DNA of 34,604 nt from Pseudomonas sp. GM49 (GTDB lineage Bacteria; Pseudomonadota; Gammaproteobacteria; Pseudomonadales; Pseudomonadaceae): the NCBI RefSeq assembly GCF_000282355.1, contig NZ_AKJL01000023.1:1-34604 (forward strand). The letters run 5' to 3'. A model generated the notes under the pieces. That model had not been told where the DNA came from and ran no database searches. It worked only from the letters and a program-made list of their open reading frames with translations. Positions 8,325-15,503 of this stretch are shown piece by piece (position 1 is the stretch's first letter; each line of letters opens with the position of its first letter). Position numbers and translations under genes: made by a program.

Positions 8325-8783
8325 ATGAGCGTCAAACCCATTCCAGAGGGGTATCACAGCATCACCCCCTACCTGGGCATCAACAAAGCTGCCCAAGCCA
8401 TCGATTTCTACAAAAAAGCCTTTGGCGCCATTGAAGTCATGCGCCTGGCCATGCCCGATGGCAGTGTCGGTCACGCCGAACTGCGCATTGGCGATTGCCC
8501 GATCATGCTAGGCACACCGTGCGATCAAGGACCGCTGAGTAATCCGGACAATTCGTCGTCCGTGGGTCTGCATTTGTACGTGACGGATGTCGACAAGTCC
8601 TACAAACAAGCCATCGATGCCGGCGCAACCGTTGTATCCGAGGTCAAGGATCAGTTTTACGGCGACCGTACGGGCACCTTGAAGGATCCCTTCGGGCACG
8701 TGTGGTTCCTGGCTACGCGCAAGGAAGACCTGACCCAGGAACAGATTGAACAGCGGGCGAAGGAGATGTTTCAGCAGGGTTGA
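8325..8783 (+). CDS. VOC-family protein (PhnB/glyoxalase-like fold)
   Basis: A 152-residue vicinal-oxygen-chelate protein. It begins with the PhnB-type motif SITPYLGINKAAQAIDFYKKAFGAIEVMRL and ends with the second module, GDRTGTLKDPFGHVWFLATRKEDLTQEQI, including the DPFGHVW strand typical of this subfamily. VOC members range from glyoxalases and dioxygenases to antibiotic-binding proteins; PhnB-like ones mostly have no proven function. ATG 8325 follows a CAGGGAG ribosome site. REP sequences start directly after its stop, so it appears to be a single-gene unit. Confidence 0.88.
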   Translation: MSVKPIPEGYHSITPYLGINKAAQAIDFYKKAFGAIEVMRLAMPDGSVGHAELRIGDCPIMLGTPCDQGPLSNPDNSSSVGLHLYVTDVDKSYKQAIDAGATVVSEVKDQFYGDRTGTLKDPFGHVWFLATRKEDLTQEQIEQRAKEMFQQG

Positions 8784-8789
8784 AATCTT

Positions 8790-8917
8790 CGCGAGCAGGC
8801 TCGCTCGGACTCTGTGGGAGCGGGCTTGCTCGCGATGAGGCCGGCACATCCAATAGATATGTTGACTGACATTCCGCCTTCGTCGGAACGCCGCCCGGAG
8901 CCAGCCCGCTCCCACAG
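8790..8917. repeat. REP cluster (three units, mixed orientation)
   Basis: Units: CGCGAGCAGGCTCGCTC (8790-8806), TGTGGGAGCGGGCTTGCTCGCG (8813-8834) in the opposite orientation, and a partial AGCCCGCTCCCACAG (8903-8917). These match the pseudomonad extragenic palindromes found elsewhere in this window. Confidence 0.8.
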
Positions 8918-9148
8918 TTTGATCTTCAGTGAATGTAAATCCTGCGGCCGGCCGTGCGCGGATTGCTCTGCCTCTCTGCCTCTCGCGAAACATTTTCTTT
9001 CACTTCCCCTTTCGGGATTTCCCCTGCTCATCCGTCCTACCTAGATGCAGTCCTTTCGCGTAGGCAAAAGCCATGACTGGACCTTTACGGCACTCAGCCC
9101 TGCGAAGCCCGCAGCCGAGCGGCCACTCATCCAGGCAAGACCTCCAAC
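8918..9148. other. Upstream region of the fpv operon
   Basis: No gene seen. Together with the REP cluster on its left this makes a 365-base gene-free stretch. It should contain the iron-regulated promoter of the fpv operon; the only candidate I could find is the TAAAT-N16-CGC element listed separately. No convincing 19-base Fur box was seen here by eye. Confidence 0.4.
8936..8959 (+). promoter_or_regulatory. Possible PvdS-type iron-starvation promoter upstream of fpvG
   Basis: TAAAT (8936-8940) is followed after exactly 16 bases by CGC (8957-8959). The consensus recalled for PvdS-dependent promoters is TAAAT-N16-CGT, so one base is off. It lies 190 bases before the fpvG start. It is weaker than the exact match at 31548-31571. 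Confidence 0.3.
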
Positions 9149-10351
9149 ATGTCAAAGAAGTCCCGTTCAAAAATCTGGTTCCTGGTCCATAGCTGGCTGG
9201 CGCTGCCGATCTGGTTTTTCGTACTGATTGTGTGCGTGACCGGCACCCTGGCTGTCATCAGCCAGGAAATCGTCTGGCTGGCCAACCCGCCAATGCGTGC
9301 CACCCAACCCTCGGACGATGCTCCGCTGCTCAGCTATCAGCAGGTCATCGAGGTCATCAACAGGGCCGAACCGCAGACCTTGGTGCAGAGCATCAGCCGC
9401 CCCGACGAATCGCACTTTGCCCTGGATGTCGAAGTCAGCTACCCCGACGGGCGCTCGGTGGTGATTTATGTCAATCCGTACAGCGGCGTGATCCAGGGTG
9501 TCGCGCCGGAGTTCAACTTCCGCGCCTTCACCCGCGCCTTGCACGCTTGGTGGCTGGTACCGTTCACCAATGGTTACAGCTGGGGCTGGTACCTGGTGTC
9601 GTTTCTCGGTCTGCCGCTGCTGGCTTCGCTGGTCACGGGGCTTGTGGTCTACAAACGTTTCTGGAAAGGTTTTTTCCGCCCGACCTTGCGTATTCGCCAC
9701 GGCGCGCGGATTTTCTGGGGCGACTTTCACCGCTTGAGCGGCATCTGGTCGATCTGGTTCATCGCGCTGATTTCCATCACCGGCACCTGGTTCCTGATCC
9801 AGGCCTTGCTGTCCGATAACCAGATTTCCATTTCCACGGAAAAGATCATCCCGGCGATGTCCCGCGAAGCGGTGCCCCTGTCGCCTGATGGCTCGCCCCC
9901 GCCACGTATCGACCTCGACCGCGCAATTGAAATCGCCACGCAGAAAATCTCCGGCCTGGAAGCCAGCTTCGTCAGCCTGCCGGGCAATGCCTACAGCCAC
10001 CTGGATGTCGGCGGACGCGGTTGGTATCCATTGATGTTTCAGACCGCCACCCTCAACCCGTACAGCGGCGAAATCGCCGCCACGCGCTTGATCTCGGACC
10101 GCTCGGCCCTGGAGTTCGTCACCGAGTCCATGCGCCCGCTGCACACCGGAGATTTCGGCGGACTGTGGATCAAACTGATCTGGGCATTCTTCGGCCTGCT
10201 GCTGAGCATGATGGTGCTCAGCGGTCTGCTGATCTGGACCAAACGCACGGCACTGGCCACAGCCAATGCCTTCAAACGCAGCCACAAGAAACAGCGCGGC
10301 ACCGCGGCGCAACCGGCCACGAACAGCGAAGCGTCGGAGGCCAACCTGTGA
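9149..10351 (+). CDS. fpvG: FpvG: inner-membrane iron reductase (PepSY-TM) of pyoverdine uptake
   Basis: PepSY-associated membrane protein of 400 residues, first gene of an eight-gene operon whose order matches P. aeruginosa fpvGHJK-fpvCDEF. In that species FpvG reduces ferric iron bound to pyoverdine in the periplasm so the metal can be released. Visible: first helix WFLVHSWLALPIWFFVLIVC with a membrane histidine (HSW), a PepSY-like periplasmic segment, then ALHAWWL, DFHRLSGIWSIWF and LHTGDFGGLW, giving several haem-ligand-type histidines, and a final helix at about 340-365. ATG 9149 begins with a basic MSKKSRSK. Its stop overlaps the fpvH start (GTGA). Function is transferred from the P. 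aeruginosa operon. Confidence 0.87.
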   Translation: MSKKSRSKIWFLVHSWLALPIWFFVLIVCVTGTLAVISQEIVWLANPPMRATQPSDDAPLLSYQQVIEVINRAEPQTLVQSISRPDESHFALDVEVSYPDGRSVVIYVNPYSGVIQGVAPEFNFRAFTRALHAWWLVPFTNGYSWGWYLVSFLGLPLLASLVTGLVVYKRFWKGFFRPTLRIRHGARIFWGDFHRLSGIWSIWFIALISITGTWFLIQALLSDNQISISTEKIIPAMSREAVPLSPDGSPPPRIDLDRAIEIATQKISGLEASFVSLPGNAYSHLDVGGRGWYPLMFQTATLNPYSGEIAATRLISDRSALEFVTESMRPLHTGDFGGLWIKLIWAFFGLLLSMMVLSGLLIWTKRTALATANAFKRSHKKQRGTAAQPATNSEASEANL

Positions 10352-10890
10352 GCAAAGTCACTGCGGCCTCGCAACCCTCGCGCCTGAGCGTGTTCTGGCA
10401 CAAATGGCGCTTTCACCTGAATGTCCTGTTGCTGCTGATTCCACTGGGTTTCATGCCCAAGTATTTCGCCGACGAAGCGTTGATGCGTGGCGACAGCGGC
10501 CTGGGCGAACGCGAAGTCGGCGAAGTCCGGGTCGGCCCCTGGAGCCTGCGCCTGGCGGAATTGCGCAACTCAGCCCCGCTGCTCGAAGGGCCGGCCGGTT
10601 ACATGAAAGGCTTCAACGCCGCGCTGTGCGATGCCTGTATCGGACAGGTCAAGGCCACATACTTGCGTATCGGCAAACCCCGCAGCCTGCGCGCCGCCGG
10701 GGTGATTTTCTTCGGCGCCCCGTACCGCATGGGCGCCTCACTGCCCGTCTCGGAAAAGACCACGTCCGACGCTGAACTGTGGATCACCATGGAAGGCTGG
10801 GACGGCACCTTGCATCAGGCATCCATTCCGTTGAGTCAGGCATCCCCCGCCACCATCGCCTGGCTGAACAAACAAGGAAGCAAACCATGA
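10348..10890 (+). CDS. fpvH: FpvH: periplasm-facing accessory protein of pyoverdine iron release
   Basis: A 180-residue protein with one N-terminal membrane anchor (FHLNVLLLLIPLGFMPKYF, about residues 24-42) and a periplasmic domain with a conserved-looking CDACIGQVKA segment. In P. aeruginosa FpvH is required with FpvG and FpvC for efficient iron release from pyoverdine. The start is the GTG at 10348, overlapping the fpvG stop (GTGA), the in-frame start that fits translational coupling; the frame is open back to 10021 inside fpvG but that part is a shadow. The CxxC pair could bind metal, which is inference. Confidence 0.8.
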   Translation: MSKVTAASQPSRLSVFWHKWRFHLNVLLLLIPLGFMPKYFADEALMRGDSGLGEREVGEVRVGPWSLRLAELRNSAPLLEGPAGYMKGFNAALCDACIGQVKATYLRIGKPRSLRAAGVIFFGAPYRMGASLPVSEKTTSDAELWITMEGWDGTLHQASIPLSQASPATIAWLNKQGSKP

Positions 10891-11216
10891 TCAACCCTCT
10901 TCGCCCGCTCAACGCTGTGTTGCTGGTGCTCTGCGCCGGCTTCAACACCAGCGCCCTGGCCCACAATCCGATGTGCGAATGCAAGGCCATCGACGCCGAA
11001 CAGATCCAGTGCACCGGCGGTTTTTCCGACGGCAGCGGCGCTCCGGGCGTGACCCTCGATGTGATCGGCTACGACGAAACCATTCTGGTGCCGGGCAAGC
11101 TCGGACCTGATTCGACCCTGACCTTCAAGAAACCCGGCGCCGAGTTCTATGTGCTGTTCGATGCCGGCCCCGGCCACGTGGTGGAAATTGACCAGGCGGA
11201 CATCGAAGCGCCATGA
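10887..11216 (+). CDS. fpvJ: FpvJ: small periplasmic protein of the fpv operon
   Basis: A 109-residue exported protein: signal peptide through FNTSALA (about residues 1-24), then a small domain starting HNPMCECKAIDAEQIQCTGGFSDG, with three cysteines, and ending AGPGHVVEIDQADIEAP. ATG 10887 follows AAGGAAGC and overlaps the fpvH stop (ATGA). It takes the FpvJ position in the P. aeruginosa order; there it is an accessory protein of unclear function. The CEC...C cluster beside a histidine suggests metal or redox chemistry, which is inference. Assigned mainly from operon position. Confidence 0.72.
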   Translation: MINPLRPLNAVLLVLCAGFNTSALAHNPMCECKAIDAEQIQCTGGFSDGSGAPGVTLDVIGYDETILVPGKLGPDSTLTFKKPGAEFYVLFDAGPGHVVEIDQADIEAP

Positions 11217-11788
11217 GCACTCCAACGACCCAAGTCGTGCGCCCGGCCGGGGCCGGCCACGAAACCCTCTACATTCTGCTGCTGTGTCTGGTGATTCTCG
11301 CGGTCGCAGGGACTGTGGTGCTCTGGCGCGGTGAAGCCCATGAGGTGAGCAGCGTCAGCAGCCATCAACTGGATGCCCGCCGCGACCTCAGTGCTGCCGA
11401 GCAAGGCGTCTACGCCGATTTGCGGGTGACGCTGGACGAGATCCATTTGCTGCGTCAGGAACAGCAAACGCTGCCAACTCCCGAGGCCCTCGCCGAAGAA
11501 GGCTTTGCCCCATTTGCCCAGGATGCCAGTGCCGTCAGTCGTGGCGGTCACGCCTGGCATCTGCTCGAAACCAAGGCCTACTTCGGCCAGAGCCAGAAGC
11601 CGACAGTCGCCGGTTCGTTTCTGCTGCGCATGAGCGCAACCGACGATGCCGCACCGGACATCTGGCTCAACCGCGACAACAGGCTCACGGCTCCGGCCGA
11701 CCTCAGCGACGCAGCGCTCGAAAGCGCCGGCTGGCAGCAGATCGTCGCGCAATTCGATGCCGGCGTGACCCGCCAGCACCGGCACTGA
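11213..11788 (+). CDS. fpvK: FpvK: single-pass membrane protein of the fpv operon
   Basis: A 191-residue protein with one N-terminal membrane helix (ETLYILLLCLVILAVAGTVVLW, about 17-38) and a periplasmic domain rich in His and Ala (for example HAWHLLETKAYFG). ATG 11213 overlaps the fpvJ stop (ATGA), and fpvC begins 30 bases after its stop. It takes the FpvK position in the P. aeruginosa operon, where it is an accessory inner-membrane component with no firm biochemical role. I identify it by size, topology and position rather than by a catalytic motif. Confidence 0.72.
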   Translation: MSTPTTQVVRPAGAGHETLYILLLCLVILAVAGTVVLWRGEAHEVSSVSSHQLDARRDLSAAEQGVYADLRVTLDEIHLLRQEQQTLPTPEALAEEGFAPFAQDASAVSRGGHAWHLLETKAYFGQSQKPTVAGSFLLRMSATDDAAPDIWLNRDNRLTAPADLSDAALESAGWQQIVAQFDAGVTRQHRH

Positions 11789-11817
11789 ACCCTCACCCGA
11801 GAGAAGACCGCTTTCCC

Positions 11818-12744
11818 ATGCCTATTTCATCTCAACGTTCTTTCCTGCGACTGCTGCTGGCGGGCCTGCTGGCTTGCCTGCTGCCATCACTGGCCAGCGC
11901 CGACGAAACCAAGCGCCTGCGCATCGGCATCACCCTGCACCCTTATTACAGCTATGTGGCGAACATCGTTGGCGACAAGGCTGACGTAGTGCCGCTGATT
12001 CCGGCCGGTTTCAATCCGCATGCCTATGAACCCCGCGCCGAAGACATCAAGCGCATCAGCGGGCTGGACGTGATCGTGCTCAACGGCGTCGGCCATGATG
12101 ATTTCGCCGACCGCATGATCGCCGCCAGCGAAACCCCAAATGTCCCGGTGATCGAAGCCAACGAAAACGTGCCGCTGCTGGCCGCCACCGGTGTTGCCGC
12201 GCGCGGTGCGGGCAAAGTGGTGAACCCGCACACCTTCCTGTCGATCAGCGCCTCGATTGCCCAGGTCAACAACATCGCTCGCGAGCTGGGCAAGTTCGAC
12301 CCGGCCAACGCCAAAACCTATACCGAAAACGCCCGCGCCTATGGCAAGCGCCTGCGCAAAATGCGCGCCGACGCCCTGGCCAAACTGACCCAGGCACCGA
12401 ATGCCGGACTGCGAGTGGCGACGGTGCATGCGGCCTACGACTACCTCCTGCGCGAATTCGGCCTGGAGGTGACGGCCGTGGTCGAACCGACCCATGGCAT
12501 CGAACCGAGCCCGAGCCAGTTGAAAAAGACCATCGACCAACTGCGTGAGCTGGACGTGAAGGTGATCTTCTCGGAGATGGATTTCCCGTCCACTTACGTC
12601 GACACCATCCAGCGCGAATCCGGCGTGAAGCTGTATCCGCTGTCGCACATCTCCTACGGCGAATACGCCGCCGACAAGTACGAAAAGGAAATGACCGGCA
12701 ACCTCGACACCGTGGTGCGGGCGATTCAGGAGCCGGGCGCATGA
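11818..12744 (+). CDS. fpvC: FpvC: periplasmic metal-binding protein (ZnuA/TroA cluster)
   Basis: A 308-residue periplasmic solute-binding protein with a clear signal peptide (to SLASA). It has the ZnuA/TroA layout: GITLHPYYSYVANIVGDKADVVPLI, NPHAYEPRAEDIKRI (the metal-site His motif), VNPHTFLSIS, a long backbone helix, and VVEPTHGIEPSPSQL. His residues in these motifs would ligate the metal. In P. aeruginosa FpvC accepts the iron released from pyoverdine and delivers it to FpvDE. It starts 30 bases after fpvK behind GAGAGAAG and overlaps fpvD by four bases (ATGA). From sequence alone it could pass for a zinc/manganese binding protein; the operon decides. Confidence 0.88.
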   Translation: MPISSQRSFLRLLLAGLLACLLPSLASADETKRLRIGITLHPYYSYVANIVGDKADVVPLIPAGFNPHAYEPRAEDIKRISGLDVIVLNGVGHDDFADRMIAASETPNVPVIEANENVPLLAATGVAARGAGKVVNPHTFLSISASIAQVNNIARELGKFDPANAKTYTENARAYGKRLRKMRADALAKLTQAPNAGLRVATVHAAYDYLLREFGLEVTAVVEPTHGIEPSPSQLKKTIDQLRELDVKVIFSEMDFPSTYVDTIQRESGVKLYPLSHISYGEYAADKYEKEMTGNLDTVVRAIQEPGA

Positions 12745-13520
12745 CATCGAAAGAAACGCTCACCACCCCAAGCGCCGAGTACCCTGTCGCACCGCCGCTC
12801 CCACAGGTTTCGGGGCCGACCCTGGATTTTGCCGGGGTCAGCCTGACGCTCGGGCGCACGACGATCCTCGACAACGTGACCTTTCAGGTCAGCCCCGGCA
12901 GCGTGCACGCACTGGTCGGCCCCAACGGCGGCGGCAAGAGTTCGCTGATCAAGACCCTGCTCGGGCAAATGCCGCATCAGGGCCGCTTGAGCCTGCAATG
13001 GTCGGCCGAACCGGGGACCATTGGCTATGTGCCACAGGCGCTGGAGTTCGACCGGGGCTTGCCGATGACCGTCGACGATTTCATGGCTGCCATGTGCCAG
13101 CGTCGCCCGGCTTTTCTCGGTTTGAGCAAACACTACGCGGCGGCGATTGGCGAGGCACTGGAACGGGTCGGCATGCAGGACAAACGCAAGCGACGCATGG
13201 GCGCGCTGTCCGGCGGTGAGCGCCAACGGGTGTTGCTGGCACAGGGACTGATCCCGCCTCCGCAACTGCTGGTGCTCGACGAACCGATGTCAGCCCTCGA
13301 TGAGGCCGGCATTCAGGTGTTCGAGCGCTTGCTCGGCGACTGGCGAGCAGCGGGCATCACCGTGCTGTGGATCGAGCACGACCTGGAAGCGGTCGGGCGC
13401 CTGGCCGATCACGTCACTGGGCTCAATCGCCGGGTGCTGTTTGACACCACGCCGCAACAGGCGCTGACACCAGGGCGTCTGTTGACGCTGTTCTCGACCC
13501 ACCCACGGAGCCTTGCCTGA
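12741..13520 (+). CDS. fpvD: FpvD: ATPase of the periplasm-to-cytoplasm iron ABC transporter
   Basis: ABC ATPase of 259 residues. Walker A is GPNGGGKS (60-67), Q-loop Gln99, signature LSGGERQ (157-163), Walker B LLVLDE (176-181) and H-loop His213 (IEHD). It has the ZnuC-like metal-transporter layout with an unusually long, proline-rich N-terminal lead of about 25 residues before the ABC domain. It overlaps fpvC by ATGA and its TGA overlaps the fpvE ATG by one base, so all are translationally coupled. It powers uptake through FpvE. Confidence 0.9.
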   Translation: MTSKETLTTPSAEYPVAPPLPQVSGPTLDFAGVSLTLGRTTILDNVTFQVSPGSVHALVGPNGGGKSSLIKTLLGQMPHQGRLSLQWSAEPGTIGYVPQALEFDRGLPMTVDDFMAAMCQRRPAFLGLSKHYAAAIGEALERVGMQDKRKRRMGALSGGERQRVLLAQGLIPPPQLLVLDEPMSALDEAGIQVFERLLGDWRAAGITVLWIEHDLEAVGRLADHVTGLNRRVLFDTTPQQALTPGRLLTLFSTHPRSLA

Positions 13521-14419
13521 TGAGTTACGAAGCTTTTCGCCTGATGGTCCAGGGTTGGGCATCGTCGGGTTATCTGCCCGAGGCGCTGGCCTATGGGTTT
13601 GTGGTCAACGCCCTGCTCGCCGGCCTGCTGATCGGCCCAGTGCTGGGTGGTCTGGGCACGCTGGTGGTGGTCAAGCGCTTCGCGTTTTTTTCCGAGGCGG
13701 TCGGTCATGCTGCGCTGACCGGCGTGGCCATCGGCATCCTGCTCGGCGAACCCTATACCGGCCCCTACGGCAGCCTGTTCGGCTACTGCCTGCTGTTCGG
13801 CATCCTGCTCAATTACCTGCGCAACCGCACCGGTCTGGCGCCGGACACCTTGATCGGCGTGTTCCTCTCGGTGTCCCTGGCGCTGGGGGCGAGCCTGCTG
13901 CTGATTCTGGCGGGCAAGATCAACGTGCACATTCTGGAAAACGTACTGTTCGGCTCGGTGCTGACGGTCAACGGCAATGACCTGTTGGTGCTGGCCATCG
14001 TCGGTTCGCTGGTCATGGCCCTGGCCTTGCCGCTGTACAACCGCATCATGCTCGCCAGTTTCAATCCGCAACTGGCGGCGGTGCGCGGGGTGGCGGTGAA
14101 AGCCCTGGATTACCTGTTCGTGATTCTGGTGACGCTGATCACCGTCGCCGCCGTGAAGGTCATCGGTGCGATTCTGGTGGGTGCCCTGCTGGTGATTCCG
14201 GCCGCCGCGGCACGCCTGCTCAGTCAATCGCTGAAGGGCTTTTTCTGGTGTTCGGTGTTGATCGCCACCGTCAGCACGCTATGCGGGATTCTCGCACCGA
14301 TTGTCTTCGACCTGCCGATCCCGTCCGGCGCCGCCATCATCCTCGTGGCCGGTATCGCCTTCGCCCTGGCCGCCATCGCGCGCGGCGTTGTCCCCAGCCT
14401 GAAAGGGAACCTTGGATAA
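13520..14419 (+). CDS. fpvE: FpvE: permease of the iron ABC transporter (ABC-3/ZnuB family)
   Basis: ABC-3 (ZnuB-like) inner-membrane permease of 299 residues with about eight membrane segments. The family pattern is visible: GTLVVVKRFAFFSEAVGHAALTG (the segment facing the ATPase and substrate path), VKVIGAILVGALLVIPAAAARLLSQ, and a closing hydrophobic helix pair. It forms the channel that FpvC and FpvF feed and FpvD drives. ATG 13520 shares its first base with the fpvD stop (TGATG), and fpvF starts immediately after its stop (TAAATG). Confidence 0.9.
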   Translation: MSYEAFRLMVQGWASSGYLPEALAYGFVVNALLAGLLIGPVLGGLGTLVVVKRFAFFSEAVGHAALTGVAIGILLGEPYTGPYGSLFGYCLLFGILLNYLRNRTGLAPDTLIGVFLSVSLALGASLLLILAGKINVHILENVLFGSVLTVNGNDLLVLAIVGSLVMALALPLYNRIMLASFNPQLAAVRGVAVKALDYLFVILVTLITVAAVKVIGAILVGALLVIPAAAARLLSQSLKGFFWCSVLIATVSTLCGILAPIVFDLPIPSGAAIILVAGIAFALAAIARGVVPSLKGNLG

Positions 14420-15322
14420 ATGATTTTTTCACTGCGTCAACTGACCCTGGCCGTTGCCCTGTGTGGACTGGCGACAACGAGCATTGCCGCCGACAACGGC
14501 AAACCGCTACGTGTGCTGGCCTCCTTGCCGATTACGTATGGGCTGGGCGAAGTGTTGCTCAAGGGCACCAATATCAGCCTCGAACGTGCAGCCCCGGCCA
14601 ACCTGCCCGGCAGCCGCCAGACCGCCTACTTCACTGGCCGTGGCGCCCCGGCGCTGGCCAGACTGGCGGACGATGCCGATGCGGTGATCGGCCTGCGCTC
14701 ACTGTGGCCGGATGACCCGCTGTACCCGATCGCGCGCCGCAGCAATATCCGTATCATCGAAGTCGACGCCGCCCGCCCGGTGGACGGCGCCCTGCCCGGT
14801 ATTGCCGTGCAACCCGGCAACAAGGTCGACGGGCTGAACAGTCAGCCGTGGTTTTCCAGCAATAACATGGGGCGGATGGCCGACGTGATGGCGGCGGATC
14901 TGGTGCGCCTGGCCCCCGAGGCCAAGCCGACAATCGACGCCAACCTGGCAGCACTCAAGCAGCGCTTGCTCAAACTCAGCGCCGCCAGCGAGGCGCGCCT
15001 GGCCAACGCGGATAACCTCAGTGTGATGAGCCTGAGCGATCACTTTGGCTACCTGATCGGCAGTCTCAATCTGGAGTTGATCGGCCAGGACGCACGCCCC
15101 GAGGCCGAGTGGACACCCGAAGCACTCAAGCAGTTGGCCACGACACTCAAGGACAATGACGTGGCGGTGGTGCTGCATCATCGGCAGCCGTCGGATGCAC
15201 TGAAAGCGGTGATTGCCGAGTCGGGTAGCCGGTGGGTGGTGTTGAGTACCGATGCCGAGGATCCGGTGGCTGAACTGGAAGGGAATGTGGACTTGCTGAT
15301 CAAGGGGCTTGGCGGGGCGTGA
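14420..15322 (+). CDS. fpvF: FpvF: second periplasmic binding protein of the pyoverdine iron system
   Basis: A 300-residue exported protein (signal peptide to SIAA, about residue 23) related to ZnuA-type binding proteins but without an obvious set of metal histidines in the N-terminal lobe. It carries RVLASLPITYGLGEVLLKGT, then a backbone-helix region, SLSDHFGYLIGSLNLELIG and a final VLSTDAED strand. In P. aeruginosa FpvF binds pyoverdine or ferri-pyoverdine while FpvC binds the metal; the missing histidines here fit that division. It is the last gene of the operon, starting right after the fpvE stop; REP units follow 27 bases after its end. Confidence 0.86.
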   Translation: MIFSLRQLTLAVALCGLATTSIAADNGKPLRVLASLPITYGLGEVLLKGTNISLERAAPANLPGSRQTAYFTGRGAPALARLADDADAVIGLRSLWPDDPLYPIARRSNIRIIEVDAARPVDGALPGIAVQPGNKVDGLNSQPWFSSNNMGRMADVMAADLVRLAPEAKPTIDANLAALKQRLLKLSAASEARLANADNLSVMSLSDHFGYLIGSLNLELIGQDARPEAEWTPEALKQLATTLKDNDVAVVLHHRQPSDALKAVIAESGSRWVVLSTDAEDPVAELEGNVDLLIKGLGGA

Positions 15323-15349
15323 CCTCAGTTGGGCCGCGTTATCGTTCTT

Positions 15350-15489
15350 CGCGAGCAAGCCCGCTCCCACATTTGGAATGCGGTCACCTGTGGGAGCGAG
15401 CTTGCTCGCGATGGACTCAAGAACACCGCGTGCATTCAGAAAGCACGCGTTATCGTTATTGACCATCGCGAGCAAGCTCGCTCCTACAG
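15350..15489. repeat. REP cluster (three units) with a short hairpin
   Basis: Units at 15350-15371 (CGCGAGCAAGCCCGCTCCCACA), 15389-15414 (opposite orientation, TGTGGGAGCGAGCTTGCTCGCG) and 15463-15489. Between the second and third, CGCGTGC (15427-15433) and GCACGCG (15443-15449) form a 7-base stem. The cluster lies between the convergent ends of fpvF and dsbS and may serve as a transcription or mRNA-decay barrier. Confidence 0.85.
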
Positions 15490-15503
15490 GGGGGTGGTGT
15501 TTT

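Noticed and set aside
9167..10312. Minus-strand frame of 381 codons opposite fpvG
   Set aside because: Antisense shadow of the PepSY protein gene; no domain resemblance and a biased Gln/Asp/Arg composition.
13409..14227. Long minus-strand frame of 272 codons inside fpvD/fpvE
   Set aside because: It is opposite two well-supported ABC genes; the translation is rich in Gln, His and Arg, typical of an antisense shadow in GC-rich DNA.
11818..15322. Zinc or manganese uptake operon (ZnuABC/MntABC)
   Set aside because: The ABC genes alone would fit, but the two binding proteins and the preceding PepSY, FpvH, FpvJ and FpvK genes in that order match the pyoverdine-iron operon better.
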